From Siphonodentalium dalli (Eukaryota; Mollusca; Scaphopoda; Gadilida; Siphonodentaliidae): 64,000 nt of DNA. Every line of letters starts with the position of its first letter. The stretch's first letter is position 1. The position numbers and the translations under genes were made by a program. The notes beneath the pieces are model-generated. The model worked only from the letters and a program-made list of their open reading frames with translations. It did not search any database and was not told the origin of the DNA. The DNA lies in NCBI GenBank assembly GCA_032622095.1, contig CP136065.1, positions 155,131,577-155,195,576 of the forward strand, in the 5' to 3' direction. This document shows, in pieces, positions 43,537 through 53,282 of this stretch.

Positions 43537-44893
43537 GGTGGGGGTGGGTGGGTACAAAAAATGATCGAAAGGGAAAAAATGCCATACGACCCCCCCCCCC
43601 CCTGATAATTGCTCCTTTGGTCAACTTTGACTATCGGAAAATGAAAATCAAAATATGCCGCTGAAAAAAATGTAATCGATATTAAAGTCTCATCCTTTCG
43701 GCAACATGGAATTGGTTTTAATTACTTAAATGATTAATATAGTAAATTGCCTTTTATCTGTGATGAAATGAGAAATGGTAATTGTCTTTTTTTTGCTAAC
43801 ATTAAATTAAATTAAATAAATTAAGTAAAATACAGTGAAACTATTTTTTTAATTATTGTTTATTACATTTTTGCGCACGTTGGCATCTCTCTGAGTGCTT
43901 TCTAGTTTTCATGTTGTCGATCTTGTCTCTGAAATTAATTTCTGGTATTTCGGACATATTGGTGCTGTATTTAATTCCGAGGGCTGTGAATGTATTCGAA
44001 ACTTTAATTTTGAATTCTGAAGGAACTGAAGTGTTCATTTTCTGAGAGCCCAACCAGACTATTTGGCATTTGTCTAGATTAGCCTTCAGGCCCGACATAG
44101 TAGCAAATGATTCAAGCACGGATAGAGATTCTCTGAGGCTGGCTTCGCGCCCATCTAGTACAAGTGTAGTGTCATCTGCATATTGGTTTATTTTGTATAC
44201 TCTGTCTAGTCGAGGGTAACACCTATTATTTTCTTATTTCCTCTTATCATTTCAGCGAATATCTCGGCGCATAAGAGAAAAATATACGGTGATAACGGGT
44301 CGCCTTGCCTACAGCCTCTGGCTGGCTTGAAAAATGAAGACAAATTGCCATTAACTAAGACGGCTGATTGAATATCGTTGTAAAATGTTTTGATCCACCT
44401 TTTGATCGTTTCACCATAATTAAATTTTTCTAAGCATTGTTCGATGAAAGACCAGGAGACCGTATCAAATGCTTTCTCGAAATCAATAAGTAAAAGCATA
44501 CCAGACATGTTCCGTTTGTCCGTTTCATATAACATATCATATATTATGCGTGTACTGTCACCGATGAAACGGCCCGGGATAAATCCTGACTGATCTACGT
44601 TTATAATGAAAGGGAGTGTTTTCTTCATGCGGTTAGCAATACAAGCGGATGCCAGTTTGTAGGAAACATTCAGTAGTGTAATTGGGCGCCAGTTCTTTAG
44701 GTATTTCCTGTCTTTGTCTTTTTTGGGGATCATGGTTATAACTCCTTGTTTTTGCATTATGGACAGTTCGCCTTTTTGAAAACAATGATTCAATGATTCT
44801 AATACGTATGGACCTATTGCTAACCGCATGAAGAAAACACTCCCTTTCATTATAAACGTAGATCAGTCATGAAGAAAACACTCCCTTTCACCC
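43537..44893 (-). repeat. LINE tandem unit 3
   Basis: Near-identical to units 2 and 4, with a 13-base poly(C). The RT piece is 44206-44850 and the post-YADD piece 43853-44119. Confidence 0.9.
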
Positions 44894-46182
44894 GGTGGGG
44901 GTGGGTGGGTACAAAAAATGATCGAAAGGGAAAAAATGCCATACGACCCCCCCCCCCCCCCCCCCCTGATAATTGCTCCTTTGGTCAACTTTGACTATCG
45001 GAAAATGAAAATCAAAATATGCCGCTGAAAAAAATGTAATCGATATTAAAGTCTCATCCTTTCGGCAACATGGAATTGGTTTTAATTACTTAAATGATTA
45101 ATATAGTAAATTGCCTTTTATCTGTGATGAAATGAGAAATGGTAATTGTCTTTTTTTTGCTAACATTAAATTAAATTAAATAAATTAAGTAAAATACAGT
45201 GAAACTATTTTTTTAATTATTGTTTATTACATTTTTGCGCACGTTGGCATCTCTCTGAGTGCTTTCTAGTTTTCATGTTGTCGATCTTGTCTCTGAAATT
45301 AATTTCTGGTATTTCGGACATATTGGTGCTGTATTTAATTCCGAGGGCTGTGAATGTATTCGAAACTTTAATTTTGAATTCTGAAGGAACTGAAGTGTTC
45401 ATTTTCTGAGAGCCCAACCAGACTATTTGGCATTTGTCTAGATTAGCCTTCAGGCCCGACATAGTAGCAAATGATTCAAGCACGGATAGAGATTCTCTGA
45501 GGCTGGCTTCGCGCCCATCTAGTACAAGTGTAGTGTCATCTGCATATTGGTTTATTTTGTATACTCTGTCTAGTCGAGGGTAACACCTATTATTTTCTTA
45601 TTTCCTCTTATCATTTCAGCGAATATCTCGGCGCATAAGAGAAAAATATACGGTGATAACGGGTCGCCTTGCCTACAGCCTCTGGCTGGCTTGAAAAATG
45701 AAGACAAATTGCCATTAACTAAGACGGCTGATTGAATATCGTTGTAAAATGTTTTGATCCACCTTTTGATCGTTTCACCATAATTAAATTTTTCTAAGCA
45801 TTGTTCGATGAAAGACCAGGAGACCGTATCAAATGCTTTCTCGAAATCAATAAGTAAAAGCATACCAGACATGTTCCGTTTGTCCGTTTCATATAACATA
45901 TCATATATTATGCGTGTACTGTCACCGATGAAACGGCCCGGGATAAATCCTGACTGATCTACGTTTATAATGAAAGGGAGTGTTTTCTTCATGCGGTTAG
46001 CAATACAAGCGGATGCCAGTTTGTAGGAAACATTCAGTAGTGTAATTGGGCGCCAGTTCTTTAGGTATTTCCTGTCTTTGTCTTTTTTGGGGATCATGGT
46101 TATAACTCCTTGTTTTTGCATTATGGACAGTTCGCCTTTTTGAAAACAATGATTCAATGATTCTAATACGTATGGACCTATT
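44894..46182 (-). repeat. LINE tandem unit 4, continuous with upstream ORF2
   Basis: Same sequence with a 20-base poly(C). Instead of the inverted junction it runs on at 46183 into GPDGFTVEFYKLFWPE, the genuine upstream RT, so this is the parental junction on the 5' side. The RT blocks include LIDFEKAFDTVSW (RT motif A) and CRQGDPLSP (motif B). Confidence 0.9.
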
Positions 46183-46484
46183 TCTGGCCAAAATAGTTTA
46201 TAAAATTCGACCGTAAACCCATCGGGACCAGGTGATTTTCCGTTTTTCATGTTTCTAAGAGCTTCTGTTAGTTCTGAGAGAGATAATTCTCCTTCAATAG
46301 ACGATGTTTGGTTTGGGGTAAGCGGGGTAACTCTAATGTTATGTGGAATTTTTTTTGTATCGTGATTGGCCGACAAAGGCTTTTCGGTGTACAACTCTGT
46401 GTAAAAGTTTTTGGTACATTCAATAATGCCGGTGGGTTCAGAAATGTGTTGACCGCTATTGTCTATAACTTCTTTGATTGTTTT

Positions 46485-47609
46485 TTAAATGAAATTTCGT
46501 TTTTCCATGTTAAGGAAATATTTTGTTGGTTTCTCCCCCTCCTCCATATATTTAATTCTCGTTCGGACAAGGAGGCCGTTCATTTTATCTTTCCGAATTT
46601 TTTCCAGTTCTGTGTCGATATCTCTAATTTTCCCCAATATATCGGTCGGATCTGTGCTATCTGAATCGCGCAGTTGTTTTTCGGTTTCTGTTTTATTTAG
46701 AATCAGCCGTTTTTCATTACTTATTTGGTCCTTCTTAACGCGGGTGGAAAACTGAATGCCTTTGCCTCTGATATCTAACAACAATGCATCCAGAAACAAA
46801 GATGGTGACACAGTAAGTGAGCCTTCTGTGTTATTCTTACTGTACCGTTCCACATTTTCTTTAATTGTTTGTTTGACTATTTCCTGATATTCCTTTTTCA
46901 AAAGAAGCGATTTATTAAATTTCCACAACCCACGACCATGTTTGATTTTATTAAATTGGAGATTCAGTTTGATGATTGAGTGGTCGGTACGATAGCCAGG
47001 AAGAATATCAGGATTATCTGATATAAGACTCATAAGATCGGACGATATAAGGAAGTAATCAAGTCGAGCCATCTTAAGAGGAGAGGTTCTTCGCCATGTG
47101 TACCGTCTGGTGGAGGGGTGGGTCAATCGCCATGGATCTACTAAATCGTGTCTACTCTTTAAGTTTTCAATTTCGGCTTTCGCTTTAGGATTGTTGACGT
47201 TAACGTAATTTTTTGTATCGATCGAGTTGTCCTGGACTAAATTCCAGTCACCACATATTAAAATTTGAGTATTGCCAATCTCGAATATTTTGTCGTTTAG
47301 ATCTTTGTAAAATTTTGGTTCATCTTTATTGGGTCCATATATAACAACCAATGTGAGCCGAAAATCCTCAATTGTAATGTCAAGTATTAAAAAAATACCA
47401 TTTTTATCCGAAAACGTCTCATTTATCTTGAACTGGAAATTATTTCGGAACAGAACCGCCACACCTCTAGATTGTGAATTATAACTGGCAAATCGACATT
47501 CGAACCCCCATTCAGATCTGACAATATTTTGGAGATCTGTGGTAAAGTGAGTATCTTGAATACAGTAAATTGAAGCATCTAAGGATTTTAGATAGTTGAG
47601 GACGCCGCA
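46485..47609 (-). pseudogene. L1-like endonuclease (APE) and linker of ORF2
   Basis: The frame carries the APE-type endonuclease blocks IYCIQDTHFTTD, LVVIYGPN, ICGDWNLV, ARLDYFLIS and TDHSIIKL in the normal order, so catalytic Glu/Asp/His positions look present apart from the Glu-to-Gln change in QDTH (QETH or QE in most L1-type enzymes). It ends at an in-frame TAA before KTIKEVIDNSG. Confidence 0.85.
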
Positions 47610-48146
47610 CACCTAGTACAAACGCTATCGCATGCCAAATGGGGTGGGATGCTGAAAAATCGCAAGCCAATTTGCGCGCGATTTAGTTTGCCGTGTCCCG
47701 CGTGACTCAGCATCGCATGCGAATATGTTTCGATTGTAAAATTCAAAGAAATGTAACTCTAACATACCCGTTATTTAGTAAAAAATCATACCAAAAGAAT
47801 GACACCACAAAGAGACACGTTTCAAAAACACTATAGGAAAAATCACTTTTAGGGAGGCGGACGGCACTGTCTAAGACCTGTTGGGAAACACAAAATTCAA
47901 ACTGTTATTTTTCAAATTGATATCGAGGCAGTCAGGTCGCGCCTCGGGGGCCTGATGGCTCATAAAAACAACTCTATATATAAGCGCCCGCGGCTACCAC
48001 TTTATAGCATCAAGGGTAGACTGAGCAAATCGAGACGGGATGCTGGTCCCGCCAAACTCTCCAGACGGCATCGACATATCAAAACGCATGCGATTCTCGC
48101 CTATCGTATCCGTATTTGGACGAGATTGTAAGACCATAGCCTGCGT
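47610..48146. mobile_element. 537 bp insertion in LINE endonuclease
   Basis: CGCA lies on both sides (47606-47609 and 48147-48150), and removing the insert with one CGCA restores the ORF2 frame exactly (NKKR then CGVLNYL). Terminal inverted repeats are not obvious. GGGATGCTG occurs near both ends. No ORF. Class uncertain. Confidence 0.65.
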
Positions 48147-48210
48147 CGCATCGCTTCTTATTTTCGTTTAGCCCTCGACAGTTGACAGAGATAATATTAA
48201 GAGTTGACAT

Positions 48211-49818
48211 TAAAACAGTCGACACTAACTCGTCCTAGACAAGGCGAAGCCACCACAATTTCCATATATTCATGCATGAGAGACTGAAAAAGATATATCA
48301 GCGACATGGTTTCACGACAGAAATAAACATGAACATAAACATAAGTGCAACACATAAGACGATTGAGTATATTGAGGATTGACAAATACAAATTTAACAA
48401 TTTACATCCATACATCTCGCACACCATTCTCACATCTGTGGGGGAATCTGAAAATTTAAAAGCTATTTTACACCTGCTTTCCGGTTTAGTCGTCCTGTCG
48501 TTCCGAGTTTCCCGTTTGCGTGGCCGCCATTCTTTGAATTTAGGGTGGGGGGTTGTGGGTAGGCCTATCTTCAAATAAGTAACAGATCTGCTTAATACAG
48601 ATTAATAATGATGTCGTTTCTGGCTGAGAGCATCATTTTATGGTGACAAACATGGATTTAATGGGTAATTATTATGTATCAACTGTATGATCTACTGCTT
48701 AATTTCGAATGTCGTATATTTCTATAGCGGAATATCTACAATGAATAATGGTAATTTCAAATTGGGGTAGTATAAAGTATATAAATGAGTGGCTAAGAGC
48801 GTATTAATATGATGATAAAAAAATATATATTTACGAGTTTTATGATTGTTTTAATGTCGCATCTGTATGACCTTGCTCTTAAATTCTACTTTCATATAAT
48901 TTTATAGCGGGATATAATCAATGTATCGAAATGATTAATGTTGATGTCAGGTTATAACATAAGTTGAAGAAACAAGAAAAATAGTAATACAGGGCGAATG
49001 GATGAGTGGCTTGATTTCAAATCATGGTGAAAGTATGAACATTATATCCATATCCAATCATATAGCAATATTTAAAATAAATGGTTCATATTTCACATAC
49101 AAATGGACTGTCGGTTAACTTCAAGCAGGTTCTCACTGACGGTAACGTATATTAAATACACACAAATATAGATGGTATTCATGCAACCTGTTGTTTCCAA
49201 TGTTATATTAATTATAATGTGTGTGCATGTACATGTGAAGATAAGAATATAGATTGCATTTGATACAAGGTTCCATGTCGCATGCATGCGAGCTGAGATA
49301 TTGTTATGGTCCATTCAAAAATGTTGGGTCAACAATAACATTATCGCCGCCCTTAATAAAGGGTTCATATCTCACATACAAAAGGTCTGTCAGTTCATTT
49401 CATGTATGCATATGAATCTAGACTGTGCTACGAAGCTCTATGTCACGTGCATGTGAGCTGATATATTACTATGGTCATTCAAAGTCGAAGAGTCGAGAAT
49501 ATAGTTATCGCCTATCAATGATTTTGTCAATTATTGTGATAGGAGATTCCATGTCACATGCGTACGCTTATGATATATTTTAATTGCTCAATCGAGATTA
49601 ATTCTGAATGCATGTGAGCTGGGTTATTGTTATGGTTCATTGAGATTCGATGTTCATATATAAATTCGTCACTGACTGAGATTATAGTCGACAATATAGT
49701 CGACAAAATTACATGCATTATAAGTATAATACATACAGGCAATACCCTCTACAATATAGTGACAATTGGTTGTTCAGAGCATGTGTGAGTATAGATATAT
49801 ATATAAGTCAAAGCCAAA
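48211..49818. repeat. AT-rich spacer with diverged tandem repeats
   Basis: Between the LINE ORF2 start and the Gypsy LTR. Blocks such as GTTCATAT.TCACATACAAA (49083 and 49362) and TGTGAGCTG...TATTGTTATGGT.CATT (near 49285, 49455 and 49612) recur at roughly 170-280 bp. Another pair with TATAGCGG lies near 48725 and 48905. No gene is recognised. Confidence 0.5.
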
Positions 49819-49822
49819 TTTC

Positions 49823-50100
49823 TGTGTTATCTTTTGGGTTATGGCAAAGATAAGGTTATTTATATAAGGTTCTCACCTGTTTTACTCTCCTAGTCCTTCC
49901 AGTTATATACTTTCCTGGCGTGCTTTACCGATGGCGGTCCCGATTCAAGAGATCGCACACTTCCTTTTTAGCTCCGCCCTTCTCTCTCGTCTTTCTCCCT
50001 TGTTACCCAATCACAGACCAGTTAGAGTTCAGATGCCAAAGGTTACAGCTATTGGTTTCTTAAGGGCCAGAGGTCATAGTTCACATTGACATATTCTACA
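49823..50100 (-). repeat. 3' LTR of Gypsy element
   Basis: 278 bp, reading TGT...ACA on the minus strand; no difference from 62041-62318 found by eye. Confidence 0.95.
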
Positions 50101-50112
50101 CTCCTCCCTCTC
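50101..50112 (-). promoter_or_regulatory. Polypurine tract of Gypsy element
   Basis: The minus strand reads GAGAGGGAGGAG immediately before the 3' LTR, the normal plus-strand primer position. Confidence 0.75.
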
Positions 50113-50260
50113 CAGTTCTTGCAGAATGCATTGTGAGGACTTCTGCTATCCTATCTGGTCTGCGACTGGGTGGTTATTTAACAAATACATGTAGATAAAT
50201 CCCGCTTTGTACAATTCCCTCAACAGGATGTCGTCGTTCCTCGTCGACACCATGCCAGCA

Positions 50261-50443
50261 GCTCAGCGTTCCTCGCTGTTCCTATATAGCCGCTCAGCGT
50301 TCCTCGCTGTTCCCATATAGCCGCTCAGCGTTCCTCGCCGTTCCCATACAGCAGCTCAGCGTTCCTCGCTGTTCCCATATAGCCGCTCAGCGTTCCTCGC
50401 TGTTCCCATACAGCAGCTCAGCGTTCCTCGCTGTTCCCATACC
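50261..50443 (-). repeat. 31 bp tandem repeat, 6 copies, spanning ORF3 stop
   Basis: Units starting GCTCAGCGTTCCTCGCTGTT lie at 50261, 50292, 50323, 50354, 50385 and 50416. ORF3 ends inside the array (stop 50387-50389), with the unit encoding its last residues YGNSEER. Since 31 is not a multiple of three, unit number changes which frame terminates. Confidence 0.9.
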
Positions 50444-53239
50444 AATGACTTCTAGGGTTTGACCCCTTATTTCCGCCACAGCAGCCACTACTTCGCCTAT
50501 ATTCTTTGGGCTAGAAAATGCCCTGCTCCCTGCAAAGTACGGTCCATCCGTCTCTACCAGCAATCTTTCGTCCGGAACACTCCTCAAGGCCTCTTTCTGC
50601 TCTTCATCAAAATGTTTCACCAGCCCAGTAAACCCAAAATAACAATTTGGTAACTCCATCCATTCCCTCAGTACTTCAGATCTCTGTGAGCAACAATGGA
50701 GATGCAGTGGTTGGTCGACAAGCCTCATTCTCCTAATGATGTTCAATGCAATCCTTGCCACTCGATCTCCATACCTGCTGGCTCCTCTAAGGTGTAGAAT
50801 GATGGGCTTACTGGGCATGCTTAATTTCAGGAGGTCTATGAACAGCCGTTCTTGTAAGTCGAATGAGGATGGGTGACTAGTATCATCCAGGCCAATCTCT
50901 CCCAAAGCACACACCGAACGATGGTTCAGATAATCTCTAATAAGATCCAGGGTGCGGCTTGAAGCCTGCCGATAGTTTTTCGGGTGAAACCCTATAGCTG
51001 TTCTCCACCTCTGACCAAGATCCACTGTCCAGGGGTAAGACTCCGGATCACAAAATACCGCAACCCCACCGATTACGCTACATGGGACCTTTCCGTCCGG
51101 AAATCCCTCAAAATATTGGTCCCAACAAAGGGTATCGGTGCCCTTGTTCGCTCGCTCCAGAATCCGATCCGGGTGGAAATGACTGTCATATAATTTGAGC
51201 AGTGGCTTTGGGGGAGGATCAGCGAGAGCGTCTTCACACTCCACCCAGGCCTCCAAACTGTCATCCTCCAGTTCTATCTCCAAAGCTCCGCCCTTCTCGG
51301 TCTCCATGGGGCAGGTCTGGTGTTCTCCCTGGGACTCTAAGAACATTTCTTCCTCTGGTGGAGACTTTGGTGCTGACTCTATACTGCTATCCTGACTGTC
51401 TGTGGCCCCAGACTGGCTCAACCCGGTGAGGGGTCGAGTCAAAGTACCGGGCTCTTCAGGCACCCTCTCTTCGACTTGAGTCTTCCGATCCATCTCGGTT
51501 AGGGGACGGACCATAGAATAATCCTCCGTAAATAATCCTCCGTAAAATAGACTGCTATCCTGACTGTCTGTGGCCCCAGACTGGCTCAACCCGGTGAGGG
51601 GTCGAGTCAAAGTACTGGGCTCTTCAGGCACCCTCTCTTCGACTTGAGTCTCCCGATCCATCTCGGTTAGGGGACGGACCATAGAATAATCCTCCGTACT
51701 CACCAGTACCTCCTGGGTAGCAATCGTCTGGTCCCACCCGGTTAGCGGTAGGATCATAGGCGACTCTACATCTTCATTGGTGGAGCACTCCTGATCCAAC
51801 CCGGTGAGGGGTCGAACCACAGAAGCACTTCTCCCATATACTCTGATCCAACGCTCCTCCCGTGACAATCCATCTTCTCTACCTCTACAGCACTGTTTCA
51901 ACTCGTCCAATTTCTCCGGCTTAAGCATTTGAAGCAACACATAGAGAACCCTCCAATATAAAAAACAAGCAGGGGAGTTAATAGGACTCAACCTACATTG
52001 TACAGTTTCCCCATCCTGAAAACATGGATCAGTGGACCGTCGCAGCCTATCTATGTAAAATGTATACATGTCTCCTGTTATACTAATATCGGACGAAATC
52101 AGTCGATCAGAATTAATCTTGTCGATCAAAGATTTGGAGTGTTCGAAGGTCACCGCCTCAACGGGAATCCCTTGAATAAATCCAACCAGTGTTTTTATCC
52201 CTACTGCCATTTGTTGACATATTGTCTCAGCCTGTTCAATTGAAACCGGTTCCCACAAAGTCTCTGGAATATGTGCATACAAAACATGTCGTTTCAATTG
52301 TGAAAACCTTCCCCTACATATCAAGCATAGAGTATTTCTGTTCTGCCTTAATCCTGCTTTCTTCAAATTCTGTTTAAGACGCCACCTGCGATAACTTCTA
52401 AGGGTGGAAAACTTCTTTTCTGACCTTGGCTGCGGAGTTGATGGTACTTCTCCCAGTCTGCTCCTCTCTTCATCCCTCCGAATTACATCTTTGAAAAAGG
52501 CTGGTGGTATCGTATGTTCCTCATCCCCTGGAGATAATATTACATTGTTAGCCGATCGAAATAATTTGAAGCCAGCCTGCAAATATTTATTTATATCCAA
52601 ATATATTGCCACTTCACTTAGGGCCCTCATTCCACTAACCACAGTTTTATTTTCCGGTTCATGGGTGGAGAAGTGGATCATCTGTCTCCCCATGGTCTTA
52701 AGCCCTTCAACCTTAATTTTCTCCCAATTTTCCAATGACGTTCCATGCACCGCTTGTTCCAATTCTTCGCATGTTAAGATGGGTGTCAATTCTAGTTTCT
52801 CAACTGGTGTGGAGTGAGCTTGGTAAGCCTTGATCTCCATTAGTTCCATTAATCCTCTCTTTGATTGTCTTAATGCAAATCTGTTTTTTTCATTAGTATT
52901 TACTACCCGTGTGATGTCTTCTCTGGTCACCCCATGAAGAAATGGGTCCTTGAGCAAAATCTGTACCTCCATATACCCTTCCTTATTTATTTTTGTAGTA
53001 TGACGGAGCAAATACGACAAATGTCTCCCGATAGCTTCGTCATTTGGTTTCTTCCTACCTGGCCTATCAGTCCTAAAATGGTGGACCGCAACAGGGTCTT
53101 CGCAAACTACTTGTTGAAGCGTGTTCTGAGAATCACGGTGGGATTGATTTAAATCTAGTGACTCACTATGTCTTGATGGTGTCCAGTAATGTGATTTCCT
53201 TCTGTCCCTCTCATTCATTCTTAACTTCTTTGCTGACAT
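50387..53239 (-). CDS. Retrotransposon ORF3: Tpt1/KptA phosphotransferase - zinc finger - TatD nuclease fusion
   Basis: 950 residues, ATG 44 bases after the pol stop, in the env position but without signal peptide or membrane segment. Residues 68-255 match Tpt1/KptA, which removes the splice-junction 2'-phosphate of tRNA using NAD+: LSYLLRH (R79, H80), DGYM-like KEGYMEV, HGT (165-167), GLKTMGRQMIHFS, SGMR (R205) and NNVIL. The family block IRAxQGHS reads IKAYQAHS (K137, A141), so activity may be altered. Residues 305-323 form a C2H2 finger (CLIC...H..H). Residues 475-620 are six RPLTG-type repeats. Residues 683-947 match TatD: DSHFH, GFHP, ALGEIGLD (E781), H816, H848, ETDGPY (D898), all metal ligands present. 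Function in the element is unknown. Confidence 0.9.
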   Translation of the reverse strand: MSAKKLRMNERDRRKSHYWTPSRHSESLDLNQSHRDSQNTLQQVVCEDPVAVHHFRTDRPGRKKPNDEAIGRHLSYLLRHTTKINKEGYMEVQILLKDPFLHGVTREDITRVVNTNEKNRFALRQSKRGLMELMEIKAYQAHSTPVEKLELTPILTCEELEQAVHGTSLENWEKIKVEGLKTMGRQMIHFSTHEPENKTVVSGMRALSEVAIYLDINKYLQAGFKLFRSANNVILSPGDEEHTIPPAFFKDVIRRDEERSRLGEVPSTPQPRSEKKFSTLRSYRRWRLKQNLKKAGLRQNRNTLCLICRGRFSQLKRHVLYAHIPETLWEPVSIEQAETICQQMAVGIKTLVGFIQGIPVEAVTFEHSKSLIDKINSDRLISSDISITGDMYTFYIDRLRRSTDPCFQDGETVQCRLSPINSPACFLYWRVLYVLLQMLKPEKLDELKQCCRGREDGLSREERWIRVYGRSASVVRPLTGLDQECSTNEDVESPMILPLTGWDQTIATQEVLVSTEDYSMVRPLTEMDRETQVEERVPEEPSTLTRPLTGLSQSGATDSQDSSLFYGGLFTEDYSMVRPLTEMDRKTQVEERVPEEPGTLTRPLTGLSQSGATDSQDSSIESAPKSPPEEEMFLESQGEHQTCPMETEKGGALEIELEDDSLEAWVECEDALADPPPKPLLKLYDSHFHPDRILERANKGTDTLCWDQYFEGFPDGKVPCSVIGGVAVFCDPESYPWTVDLGQRWRTAIGFHPKNYRQASSRTLDLIRDYLNHRSVCALGEIGLDDTSHPSSFDLQERLFIDLLKLSMPSKPIILHLRGASRYGDRVARIALNIIRRMRLVDQPLHLHCCSQRSEVLREWMELPNCYFGFTGLVKHFDEEQKEALRSVPDERLLVETDGPYFAGSRAFSSPKNIGEVVAAVAEIRGQTLEVIGMGTARNAELLYGNSEER
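51407..51817 (-). repeat. RPLTG-repeat linker of ORF3
   Basis: Six copies of a motif like VRPLTGLDQ. The last four come from one 168 bp duplication (residues 515-563 and 571-619), which nearly repeats TEDYSMVRPLTEMDR. The acidic, Ser/Thr-rich linker separates the zinc finger from the TatD domain. Confidence 0.85.
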
Positions 53240-53282
53240 CTAAAATTTAGGAATAGACTTTGTACGACGAATCTGAACATTA

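Larger units (their letters stand above)
38251..48210 (-). pseudogene. L1/Tx1-like LINE ORF2, disrupted
   Basis: Minus strand, 5' to 3': the ATG at 48208-48210 starts MSTLNIISVNCRGL, the APE-endonuclease start. A 537 bp insertion (47610-48146) follows, then the endonuclease and linker (46485-47609). An in-frame TAA (46485-46487) is followed by the RT (45570-46484), a frameshift before the YADD box, a tandem array of RT segments (40809-46182), an inserted block (39652-40808), and the C-terminal part (38251-39651). ORF2p nicks the target and reverse transcribes the LINE RNA. The copy is dead but individual blocks are well preserved. Confidence 0.85.

Noticed and set aside
50387-53239. Interpretation of ORF3 as an envelope gene
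   Set aside because: Its position suggests env, but there is no signal peptide, furin-like site or transmembrane segment, and clear Tpt1 and TatD motifs are present.
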